Shown: piece after piece, positions 1 to 5,191 of the stretch
How the letters are laid out: every line of letters starts with the position of its first letter
How positions within the stretch are numbered: position 1 is the stretch's first letter
Assembly (NCBI GenBank): GCA_031275535.1
Contig: JAISOR010000034.1
Coordinates: 1-5,204, forward strand
Direction of reading: 5' to 3'
DNA from: Treponema sp.
GTDB lineage: Bacteria; Spirochaetota; Spirochaetia; Treponematales; Breznakiellaceae
DNA: 5,204 nucleotides
Program-made: the position numbers and the translations under genes
The notes under the pieces: generated by a model
The model's input: only the letters and a program-made list of their open reading frames with translations
The model's database searches: none
What the model was told of the DNA's origin: nothing

Positions 1-1
1 T

Positions 2-268
2 AAGACCATCCTCTCTATGGATGGGATAAATCCTGAGACAGGGCTCACCACCTACCACGCTGAAGAGGCGGTCCTTAACCGCGCCATGATGGAACGGTCA
101 GGAGAAACCATTATCGTGGCGGATCAAAGCAAAATAGGCTACGAAAGCTTCTCCTTTGTTTCTCCCCTGTCCGCCGCTGCCTGCCTGGTAACCAACGGCC
201 ACAGCGATACGACGTCGAAGATACGGGAACTCGAAGAAGCCGGACTAAGGGTGATACGGGTTACTTAG
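2..268 (+). CDS. DeoR-family transcriptional regulator, C-terminal part (5' end outside window)
   Basis: This is the 3' end of a gene that begins before the window; 88 residues are visible, in frame from base 2 to the TAG at 266-268. The residues match the C-terminal DeoR sensor domain (DeoRC, related to the ribose-5-phosphate isomerase fold). A 'MDGINPETGLTT' segment is followed by 'EEAVLNRAMMERSGETIIVAD', then 'QSKIG' and 'FVSPLS', and finally an 'ELEEAGLRVIRV' end; all are hallmark positions of the family. Family members bind DNA through an N-terminal helix-turn-helix, here missing, and usually sense a phosphorylated sugar or nucleoside to control a nearby catabolic or transport operon. 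The typical 'LITD' is 'LVTN' here. The MFS permease starts 48 bp downstream on the same strand, so it may be the regulated or co-transcribed partner; that is inference. The effector cannot be told from this fragment. Confidence 0.88.
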   Translation, partial: KTILSMDGINPETGLTTYHAEEAVLNRAMMERSGETIIVADQSKIGYESFSFVSPLSAAACLVTNGHSDTTSKIRELEEAGLRVIRVT

Positions 269-316
269 GACCGTGTTCCCGGCCTCCTCCCTAATTTAGA
301 GAAAATAGGAATATAT

Positions 317-1486
317 ATGCTTACCTTGTTGCTGTTAATCATAATTTACCTCTCCTTTATCAGCCTGGGGCTGCCGGATTCCTTGCTTGGTTCCGCCTGG
401 CCGTCCATGTATGCTTCCTTAAACGTTCCCCTGCATTATGCCGGGTATGTTTCTATGACCATTGCCGGCGGAACGGTTGTTTCCAGTATATTCAGCGAAA
501 AAATCATCCGGCGTTTTGGAACGGGCATTGTTACCGCCGTCAGTGTCCTGATGACCGCCGCGGCCCTCATGGGCTTCTCGTTTTTTCATACCTTTATAGC
601 GCTGTGCTTTTTAGCGGTCCCCCTGGGTTTAGGCGCCGGTTCTGTGGACGCCGCACTAAACAACTATGTGGCCTTACATTACAAGGCAAGGCACATGAGC
701 TGGCTCCACTGCTTTTGGGGCATCGGCGCTTCAATCGGCCCCATAATCATGTCGGCATTTTTGATAAACAGGAATTCATGGAATCCAGGCTATAGGACCA
801 TAGGGATAATACAACTCTGCCTTGTGCTGATACTATTTCTCTCATTGCCCTTATGGAAAAAGGGAAAGCCCCCTGAAGCAGCAGGGCCGCGGGGATCTAC
901 AAAATTGCCTAAATTATTGTATATTACCGGCGTTAAACAGGTGCTTGCCGCATTTTTTTGTTATTGTACTATCGAAACCGTAACAGGATTATGGGGAAGC
1001 AGTTATCTGGTCACCGTAAAAAACATATCGCCCAAAATCGCCGCTCAATGGATAGCGTTGTATTATATCGGAATAACGACCGGGCGTTTTATATCCGGTT
1101 TTATAACCCTGAAATTAAAGAGCCGTCAGATGATCCGTCTGGGGCAGGGAATTATTGCCTCCGGGATTATTGTGTTAGTTTTACCCCTTGGGAATACGGC
1201 GCTGCTGCCGGGGCTTTTTATGATTGGCCTTGGCTGCGCGCCCATATTTCCAAGTCTGTTGCACGAGACCCCCGAAAATTTCGGCGAAGAATATTCACAG
1301 GCCATCATGGGAATCCAAATGGCCAGTGCGTATATAGGCACTACCTTAATGCCCCCCCTATTCGGCAGGATCGCTTCAAATGCAGGTTTTACTATATTCC
1401 CGGTATTTATTGGCATAGTATTGATAGTAAAAATTATAATGACCGAACTGTTACATAAAAAAGTAGATGCCATAAAAGATTCTTGA
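317..1486 (+). CDS. Major facilitator superfamily permease (FucP-like, probable sugar or small-solute transporter)
   Basis: This is a 389-residue integral membrane protein with about 12 hydrophobic segments in two halves, split by a basic, proline-rich loop near residues 180-198. That size and layout fit the MFS. Visible family features are 'GLPDSLLGSAWP' (18-29) in the first helix and an abbreviated motif A, 'EKIIRRFG' (61-68), between helices 2 and 3. There is also 'GLGAGSVDAALNNYVALHY' (104-122) with buried Asp111 and Asn115/116, then 'WLHCFWGIGASIGP' (129-142). The C-terminal half has 'TGRFISGF' and 'GLGCAPIFPSLLHETPENFG' (304-323). These resemble bacterial fucose-permease-like symporters of uncertain substrate. 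ATG 317 follows AGGA (307-310) with 6 nt spacing and begins directly with a membrane segment. The DeoR-type regulator just upstream suggests a sugar-related role, but no substrate can be assigned. The gene is richer in A/T-ending codons than the genes to its right. Its TGA overlaps the -35 box of the next promoter, and no terminator follows it. Confidence 0.87.
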   Translation: MLTLLLLIIIYLSFISLGLPDSLLGSAWPSMYASLNVPLHYAGYVSMTIAGGTVVSSIFSEKIIRRFGTGIVTAVSVLMTAAALMGFSFFHTFIALCFLAVPLGLGAGSVDAALNNYVALHYKARHMSWLHCFWGIGASIGPIIMSAFLINRNSWNPGYRTIGIIQLCLVLILFLSLPLWKKGKPPEAAGPRGSTKLPKLLYITGVKQVLAAFFCYCTIETVTGLWGSSYLVTVKNISPKIAAQWIALYYIGITTGRFISGFITLKLKSRQMIRLGQGIIASGIIVLVLPLGNTALLPGLFMIGLGCAPIFPSLLHETPENFGEEYSQAIMGIQMASAYIGTTLMPPLFGRIASNAGFTIFPVFIGIVLIVKIIMTELLHKKVDAIKDS

Positions 1487-1511
1487 CAGAACGGAACCTC
1501 CATACTATACT
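1483..1511 (+). promoter_or_regulatory. Sigma70-type promoter of the riboswitch-permease transcript
   Basis: A perfect -35 box TTGACA (1483-1488) and a near-perfect -10 box TATACT (1506-1511) are separated by exactly 17 bp. The -35 box includes the TGA stop of the MFS gene. The expected transcription start is about 1517-1519, which coincides with the first paired base of riboswitch helix P1. This fit between promoter and aptamer strengthens both calls. Transcripts reading through from the MFS gene would also cross the riboswitch. Confidence 0.8.
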
Positions 1512-1517
1512 AATCTT

Positions 1518-1638
1518 AGTGAAAGGGGAGTAGTTACACGCGCGGCGGCCAACAGCCGGTGTTTCATAGAAACCGATAGGGTTTTTAGGGCGCCTGGTTC
1601 CCGCGGCTCCGGTTTACCGGAGAGACAAGACCTTTCGC
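1518..1638 (+). ncRNA. yybP-ykoY manganese riboswitch aptamer
   Basis: The leader carries the two most conserved stretches of the yybP-ykoY class: AAAGGGGAGTAG (1522-1533, loop L1 with the end of P1) and GACAAGACCTTT (1624-1635) at the 3' end. They form helix P1, G1519-G1526 with C1631-C1638: eight pairs including one U-G wobble. Inside, CGCGG (1541-1545) can pair with CCGCG (1601-1605) as P2. A clean hairpin, CTCCGG-TTTA-CCGGAG (1607-1622), sits where P4 is expected, just before the conserved CAAGACC. The L3 side is less clear; CCAAC at 1549-1553 is one candidate for the conserved L3 segment. Members of this class bind Mn2+ between L1 and L3 and raise expression of Mn exporters when Mn2+ is high. 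The assignment rests on consensus recalled from known members, not on a covariance search. Confidence 0.85.
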
Positions 1639-1683
1639 ATAGATGTTCGTTTAATTACGACCTATGCGAAGGGTCTTTTTTTT
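1628..1683 (+). terminator. Intrinsic terminator forming the riboswitch expression platform
   Basis: A 15-bp stem pairs 1628-1642 with 1662-1676, with a single U-G wobble (1633/1671). It is capped by a partly structured loop in which CGT 1648-1650 can pair with ACG 1657-1659, and followed by eight T residues (1676-1683). Its 5' arm contains the whole 3' strand of aptamer helix P1 (1631-1638), so P1 and the terminator cannot form together. Ligand-stabilised P1 should block termination. Mn2+ is therefore predicted to allow readthrough into the permease gene, the usual ON logic of this riboswitch class. Confidence 0.9.
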
Positions 1684-1727
1684 ACACCGCCGGTTTCTAT
1701 AGGGTCCGGCCCCCTTCAAAAGCAACG

Positions 1728-1734
1728 AAAGGAG
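1728..1734 (+). promoter_or_regulatory. Ribosome binding site of the ArsB/NhaD-like permease
   Basis: AAAGGAG lies 6 nt before ATG 1741 and is a strong Shine-Dalgarno match. It lies 44 nt beyond the terminator's T-run and outside the riboswitch helices, so control appears to be by transcription termination rather than by hiding the ribosome site. A small GCCGG/CCGGC hairpin (1689-1693 with 1706-1710) lies just upstream and leaves the site free. Confidence 0.8.
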
Positions 1735-1740
1735 TGTCTT

Positions 1741-3021
1741 ATGTCCATAAAATGGATTGTCCTTGCCCTGGCGGTTCTCATGTATGCCCTGATCGTGATC
1801 TTTCCGGATAAAAAGTCCTGGACTTCCCTGGGGGCCGGAGCCCTGATGATCATCCTGGGGGTGGTAGGCCCCGGAGAAGCCCTGGGAAAACTGATCAACT
1901 GGAATGTGCTGATGATCTTTTTGGGGAGCCTCGTCATAGCGGAATTGTTCATCTATTCCCGGGTCCCCGCGATGATCGCCGATTCCCTGGTCATCCATTC
2001 GCCCAATGTGGGGATCGCCATGGTGGCCATCCTCATCATGACCGGCCTTATTTCCGCCTTTGTCGAGAATGTGGCCACCGTACTGGTCATGGCCCCCATT
2101 GCCCTGGCGCTCTGTACCAAGCTGCAAATAGACCCATCCCTCTTTATGGTGGGCCTGGCGGTAATGGCGAACCTCCAGGGGACCGCCACCCTGGTGGGGG
2201 ATCCCCCCTCGATGATCTTCGCGGATCATGCCCATTACGGATTCAACGATTTCTTTGTTTTTCACGGCAGACCCTCTATTTTCTTCGCGGTCCAGGCGGG
2301 GATGCTGGCGGGGGCCGTCTTTTTTTACGGATTCTTTGTTAAATCCGGAAAGGAAAAGATCAAAATTGAACAGGAGAAGATCCTTACCATCTTCCCCACG
2401 GTACTTCTTATCCTGATGATCCTGGGGCTGGCCCTTGCTTCCCTGATATACGGGGGAATTTCCCTCCTTTCGGGGCTCATCGTCATGATCCTGGGCATCG
2501 TGGGGCTTATCTGGTATAAGCTAATCCGCCGGGAGCCGGGGGAAAAAGTCCTCGCCCTGGTAAAGAGCCTGGATTGGGACACGGCATTTTTCCTTGTCGG
2601 GATCTTTGTGGTGGTGGGCGCCGTTTCGTCGGTGGGCCTGCTGGACGATTTTTCGCTCTTCCTCTCCCGGATAGTGGGAACCCACGTACTCCTGGGTTTC
2701 TTCCTTATCCTGATAGTTTCCGTCCTCATATCCGGCTTTGTGGATAATGTCCCCTATATTATTGTCATGCTCCCCGTGGCGTCCAAACTGGCGGAGGACC
2801 TTTCAATAACGCCGGAACTCTATATGTTTGCCCTCCTCATCGGGTCCTGCATGGGGGGCAACCTTACCCCCTTTGGCGCTTCCGCCAATGTGGTCTCCCT
2901 GGGGATCCTCAAGAAGCAGGGAATCAGGATGAACTTCGGGCAATGGCTTAAAATAGGGCTGCCCTTTACCGTCCTTACCGTGGGGGTCTCTTCGGTCTTT
3001 ATCTGGCTTGTCTGGCGATAG
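1741..3021 (+). CDS. ArsB/NhaD-type (IT superfamily) ion permease under Mn riboswitch control
   Basis: This is a 426-residue multi-span membrane protein built as two homologous, inverted halves, as in the ArsB/NhaD/SLC13/P-protein group. The first half has 'INWNVLMIFLGSLVIAE' (52-68), the helix-break motif 'FVENVATVLVMAP' (107-119) and 'GTATLVGDPPSMIFA' (147-161). A charged cytoplasmic linker lies near 201-215. The second half repeats the pattern: 'LDWDTAFFLVGIFVVV' (277-292), 'FVDNVPYIIVMLP' (333-345) and 'GGNLTPFGASANVV' (372-385). Glu109-Asn110 and Asp335-Asn336 are the paired acidic-Asn positions expected near the ion path. Known relatives extrude arsenite, exchange Na+ for protons or carry anions, so sequence alone does not give the substrate. 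The yybP-ykoY leader points to Mn2+ efflux or Mn-linked homeostasis; that is inference. ATG 1741 is fixed by the strong ribosome site and by a membrane segment starting at residue 4. The gene is complete, and its stop lies 4 bp from the stop of convergent hinT. Confidence 0.9.
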   Translation: MSIKWIVLALAVLMYALIVIFPDKKSWTSLGAGALMIILGVVGPGEALGKLINWNVLMIFLGSLVIAELFIYSRVPAMIADSLVIHSPNVGIAMVAILIMTGLISAFVENVATVLVMAPIALALCTKLQIDPSLFMVGLAVMANLQGTATLVGDPPSMIFADHAHYGFNDFFVFHGRPSIFFAVQAGMLAGAVFFYGFFVKSGKEKIKIEQEKILTIFPTVLLILMILGLALASLIYGGISLLSGLIVMILGIVGLIWYKLIRREPGEKVLALVKSLDWDTAFFLVGIFVVVGAVSSVGLLDDFSLFLSRIVGTHVLLGFFLILIVSVLISGFVDNVPYIIVMLPVASKLAEDLSITPELYMFALLIGSCMGGNLTPFGASANVVSLGILKKQGIRMNFGQWLKIGLPFTVLTVGVSSVFIWLVWR

Positions 3022-3025
3022 GGGT

Positions 3026-3370
3026 TTATCCCGGAGGCCAGCCCAGGGAGCGGCCTCCCAGGACATGGATATGGAGGTGATCCACAGTCTGCCCCCCGTC
3101 GGACTTACAGTTGATCACAAACCGGGCGCCTTTATCGGTGCAGCCCAGATCCGCGGCCAAGGCTTGGGCCTTGAACAAAAGTCTCCCCGCCAAAGCAATG
3201 TCCTGGCTTTCAAGCTCCATGATGTTCCTGATATGCCGCTTGGGGATCAGAAGGAAGTGAACCGGCGCCTGGGGCGAGACATCGTGGAAGGCCAGCATTT
3301 CATCATCTTCATAGATCTTCTTGCCGGGTATTTCCCCCGCTGCGATTTTACAAAAAATACAGTCGCTCAT
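3026..3370 (-). CDS. hinT: HIT-family (HinT-like) purine nucleoside phosphoramidase
   Basis: This 114-residue cytoplasmic protein has the full length of a HinT/PKCI subfamily member. It opens with the typical 'CIFCKIAAGEIP' (4-15), including the Cys4/Cys7 pair of zinc-type members. It continues with 'YEDDEMLAFHDVSPQAPVH' (20-38) and 'LLIPKRHI' (40-47), which are nucleotide-pocket regions. It ends with the histidine triad 'HLHIHVLGGR' (98-107; His98, His100, His102) and the hallmark C-terminus 'GWPPG'. His100 is the expected nucleophile. Family enzymes hydrolyse AMP-amines, and HinT acts on aminoacyl-adenylates such as lysyl-AMP. The start at 3370 is chosen because the family begins at this Met. 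An open frame reaches further upstream to 3487, but those residues are antisense-frame noise over the thioesterase gene. The start lies 10 bp after the thioesterase stop, so the genes are probably co-transcribed. Only a weak GGGG ribosome site is visible. Confidence 0.93.
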   Translation of the reverse strand: MSDCIFCKIAAGEIPGKKIYEDDEMLAFHDVSPQAPVHFLLIPKRHIRNIMELESQDIALAGRLLFKAQALAADLGCTDKGARFVINCKSDGGQTVDHLHIHVLGGRSLGWPPG

Positions 3371-3380
3371 AATGGCCCCA

Positions 3381-3794
3381 TTATACCCCCGGGCCGGCTT
3401 TTTTGTCTTCCGCCTTTTGCAGGAATTTTTCATTGTTGATGATAAACCGTCCGTGGGTACCCTCTCCGATTTTACCGGCCCCGTCAAAGGCCTCTACCCG
3501 GAACCGGAGGGCCCGGCCCTCAATCTCCAGCAATTCCCCCCGGGCCCGGACCTGCATCCCCAGGGGGGTGGCGGCGATATGCCTGACATTGAGCTCCGTC
3601 CCCACGGTGGAAAAGCCATCGGGAAGGCTGCGATCCACCGCCTCCACACAGGCCCTCTCCATGAGGGCCACCATAGAAGGGGTGGCGTATACCGCAAGGC
3701 CGCCGCTCCCATAGGACCGGGCAATGTTTTTTTCCGTGACCGGTTCCCGAACCTCACCCTCCGTACCGATCTTTAGCAATGACTCAAAATCCAT
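3381..3794 (-). CDS. FlK-type hotdog acyl-CoA thioesterase
   Basis: This is a 137-residue, single-domain hotdog protein like the fluoroacetyl-CoA thioesterase FlK. The FlK catalytic residues Thr42, Glu50 and His76 align with Thr38 ('YATPSMVALMERACV'), Glu46 and His72 ('VRHIAATPLG') at a constant offset of four. Gly69 and Arg120 of FlK match Gly65 and Arg116 ('GTHGRFII') at the same offset. The stretch before the active site ('ARSYGSGGLAVYATP', 25-39) is glycine-rich and seems to lack the phenylalanines of the FlK lid, so fluoroacetyl-CoA is unlikely to be the substrate. These equivalences rely on recalled FlK residues. The likely activity is hydrolysis of a short acyl-CoA, or possibly binding without turnover. 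ATG 3794 is preceded by AAGGGA (3801-3806) at 6 nt. The gene lies 32 bp after the serS stop and 10 bp before hinT, so it is the middle gene of a likely three-gene operon. Confidence 0.85.
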   Translation of the reverse strand: MDFESLLKIGTEGEVREPVTEKNIARSYGSGGLAVYATPSMVALMERACVEAVDRSLPDGFSTVGTELNVRHIAATPLGMQVRARGELLEIEGRALRFRVEAFDGAGKIGEGTHGRFIINNEKFLQKAEDKKAGPGV

Positions 3795-3826
3795 ATTATT
3801 TCCCTTTTTTATAATTCCCGCAAAGG

Positions 3827-5101
3827 CTATTTTCTCTTAATGGCCTCAAAGCCGCAGTAGGGAACCAGGGCCCCGGGGAGCCGCACCGTCCCATCTTCCT
3901 GCTGAAAATTTTCCAATATGGCGATGATAGCCCGGGAAACGGCGATGGCGGTGCCGTTAAGCATGTGGACAAAACGGTTCTTCCCCCCGTCGTCCCGGTA
4001 CTTAATGTTGAGCCGCCGGGCCTGATAATCGGTACAGTTGGAGGTGGAGGTTACCTCCCCCCACTCGCCGCCGTTCCGGCCGGGCATCCAGGCTTCCAGG
4101 TCCCACTTGCGGTAGGCCGGAGCCCCCAGGTCGCCGGTACAGGTATCCACCACCCGGAAGGGTATCTCCAGGCCGGAAAATATCTCCTCCTCCAGGGAGC
4201 GGAGTTCCCCGTGGAAGGCCTCGGACTCTTCCGGCAGGCAGTAGACGAACATCTCCAGCTTGGTAAACTGATGCACCCGGTACAGGCCCTTGGAGAACTG
4301 CCCCGCGGCCCCCGCTTCCCGGCGGAAACAGTGGGAGAGCCCCGCCATACGCAGGGGAAGTTTTTCCCCGGGGAGGATCCCGTTGGAATAATAGCCCCCC
4401 AGGGTGATCTCCGCGGTACCCACCAGGCAGGTCCCCTCTTCTTCCAGGGTATATACATTGGACTCCGCCCCCCGGGGATTAAAACCGATGCCCTCCAGGA
4501 TCTCTTCCCTGGCGATATCCGGGGTAATAAAGGGGGTAAAACCCTTCTTTTGCAGAATATCCAGGGCATAGCGGACAAGCCCTAATTCCAGAAAGACCCC
4601 TTCGTTTTTAAGGTAATAAAACTTAGTCCCCGAAACCTTGGTGGCGGAATCAAAATCGATGATATCCAGGTCCTGCCCAAGTTTGACATGGTCCGCCGGT
4701 TCAAAGGAGAACCGGGGGGGCTCCCCTACCCGCTTTACCTCCAGGTTGTCTTTGTCTTCCTTCCCCACCGGGGCCTCAGGATGGGCCATATTGGGAATCC
4801 GCCGGCCCTCGGCATCCAGGTCCGCCTCCACCCGGGCAAGCTCGGTTTCCGCGGCGGCGATACGGTCCTTGAGGGCCTTCCCCTCCTCTATAAGCCGGGT
4901 CCTATCCGCGGCCTCCGGATTGCCCTTCATGGCCGCGGCGTTGGCGTTCCGCTGCTGCTGCAGGGCCTGGAGCGCGGTGGCCAGTTCGGTCCTGCGGTTA
5001 AACAGGCGGACCACCGCATCCGCATCGGCCTTCATAAACCGGCGGGCGATATTTTCCTTTACCGCCGGCAGGTTATCTGCAATAAATCGATAATCCAGCA
5101 T
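3827..5101 (-). CDS. serS: Serine--tRNA ligase (seryl-tRNA synthetase)
   Basis: This 424-residue enzyme has normal bacterial SerRS length. It charges tRNA-Ser (and tRNA-Sec where present) with serine in the cytoplasm. Residues 1-105 form the N-terminal tRNA-binding region: 'MLDYRFIADN', then a long charged, Ala- and Gln-rich helical hairpin (about 27-100) typical of the SerRS coiled-coil arm. The class II catalytic core follows: 'TAEITL' (229-234, serine-binding TAE), motif 2 'CFRREAGAAG' (258-267) with 'GLYRVHQFTKLE' (272-283), 'TSTSNCTDYQARRLNIKYR' (351-369), and motif 3 'LNGTAIAVSRAIIAILENFQ' (381-400). All key residues are present. ATG 5101 is chosen because it gives the standard N-terminus and has TGGAAG (5106-5111) 4 nt upstream. 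A longer TTG start at 5140 would add 13 atypical residues next to a poly-G tract. It is probably the first gene of the serS-thioesterase-hinT unit. No convincing promoter is visible in the short upstream stretch. Confidence 0.97.
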   Translation of the reverse strand: MLDYRFIADNLPAVKENIARRFMKADADAVVRLFNRRTELATALQALQQQRNANAAAMKGNPEAADRTRLIEEGKALKDRIAAAETELARVEADLDAEGRRIPNMAHPEAPVGKEDKDNLEVKRVGEPPRFSFEPADHVKLGQDLDIIDFDSATKVSGTKFYYLKNEGVFLELGLVRYALDILQKKGFTPFITPDIAREEILEGIGFNPRGAESNVYTLEEEGTCLVGTAEITLGGYYSNGILPGEKLPLRMAGLSHCFRREAGAAGQFSKGLYRVHQFTKLEMFVYCLPEESEAFHGELRSLEEEIFSGLEIPFRVVDTCTGDLGAPAYRKWDLEAWMPGRNGGEWGEVTSTSNCTDYQARRLNIKYRDDGGKNRFVHMLNGTAIAVSRAIIAILENFQQEDGTVRLPGALVPYCGFEAIKRK

Positions 5102-5140
5102 GATGCTTCCAGTGTATCCCGCCGGGCCTGGGGGAAGCAA

Positions 5141-5151
5141 GGGGGGGGGGG
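5141..5151. repeat. 11-G homopolymer tract upstream of serS
   Basis: Eleven consecutive G residues on the plus strand (C on the serS coding strand) lie 39 bp before the serS ATG. Flanking runs (5130-5134, 5157-5159, 5167-5171) make this one of the most G-biased stretches in the window. Such tracts are prone to slipped-strand length change, and in Treponema pallidum poly-G tracts near tpr genes vary and affect expression. Whether this one varies or matters for serS is not shown here; it could also be an assembly-sensitive length. Confidence 0.9.
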
Positions 5152-5163
5152 AGAAAGGGTGAA

Positions 5164-5191
5164 GAGTGGGGAGTGGGGAGTGTGGAGTGAA
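5164..5191. repeat. Degenerate heptanucleotide tandem repeat
   Basis: Four 7-bp units follow each other: GAGTGGG twice exactly, then GAGTGTG and GAGTGAA. They are followed by the partly similar GTGGGGC and run towards the window edge. The DNA is almost entirely purine plus T on this strand, with no coding frame of interest. It is low-complexity intergenic DNA; the array may continue beyond the window. Confidence 0.75.

Noticed and set aside
269..316. Separate promoter or operator for the MFS gene
   Set aside because: The 48-bp gap shows no paired -35/-10 boxes and no clear inverted repeat, so co-transcription with the regulator is the simpler reading.
1651..2265. Long minus-strand open frame (204 codons) opposite the permease gene
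   Set aside because: Its product is rich in His, Gly, Asp and Gln in a pattern typical of an antisense shadow of membrane-protein codons. It runs back through the terminator, and the plus-strand frame has clear family motifs.
3033..3059. Inverted repeats GGAGGCC/GGCCTCC and GGGAG/CTCCC as a bidirectional terminator
   Set aside because: They are inside the hinT coding region and no T-run follows on either strand, so an intrinsic terminator is not supported.
3371..3487. Longer N-terminus for hinT starting at 3487
   Set aside because: The 39 extra residues overlap the thioesterase coding region in another frame and have no HIT-family counterpart. The Met at 3370 gives the standard HinT N-terminus.
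3965..4585. Plus-strand open frame of 206 codons opposite serS
   Set aside because: Its Pro/Gly/Leu-rich product has no recognisable domain, and it lies wholly within the strongly conserved serS coding sequence on the other strand.
5102..5140. Upstream TTG start for serS adding 13 residues
   Set aside because: The added residues are unlike SerRS N-termini and no ribosome site precedes the TTG. ATG 5101 has TGGAAG upstream and the usual 'MLDYRF' beginning.
5104..5140. TTGCTT-18-TACACT as the serS promoter
   Set aside because: The boxes match poorly, and the implied start would lie downstream of the ribosome binding site, leaving it out of the mRNA.
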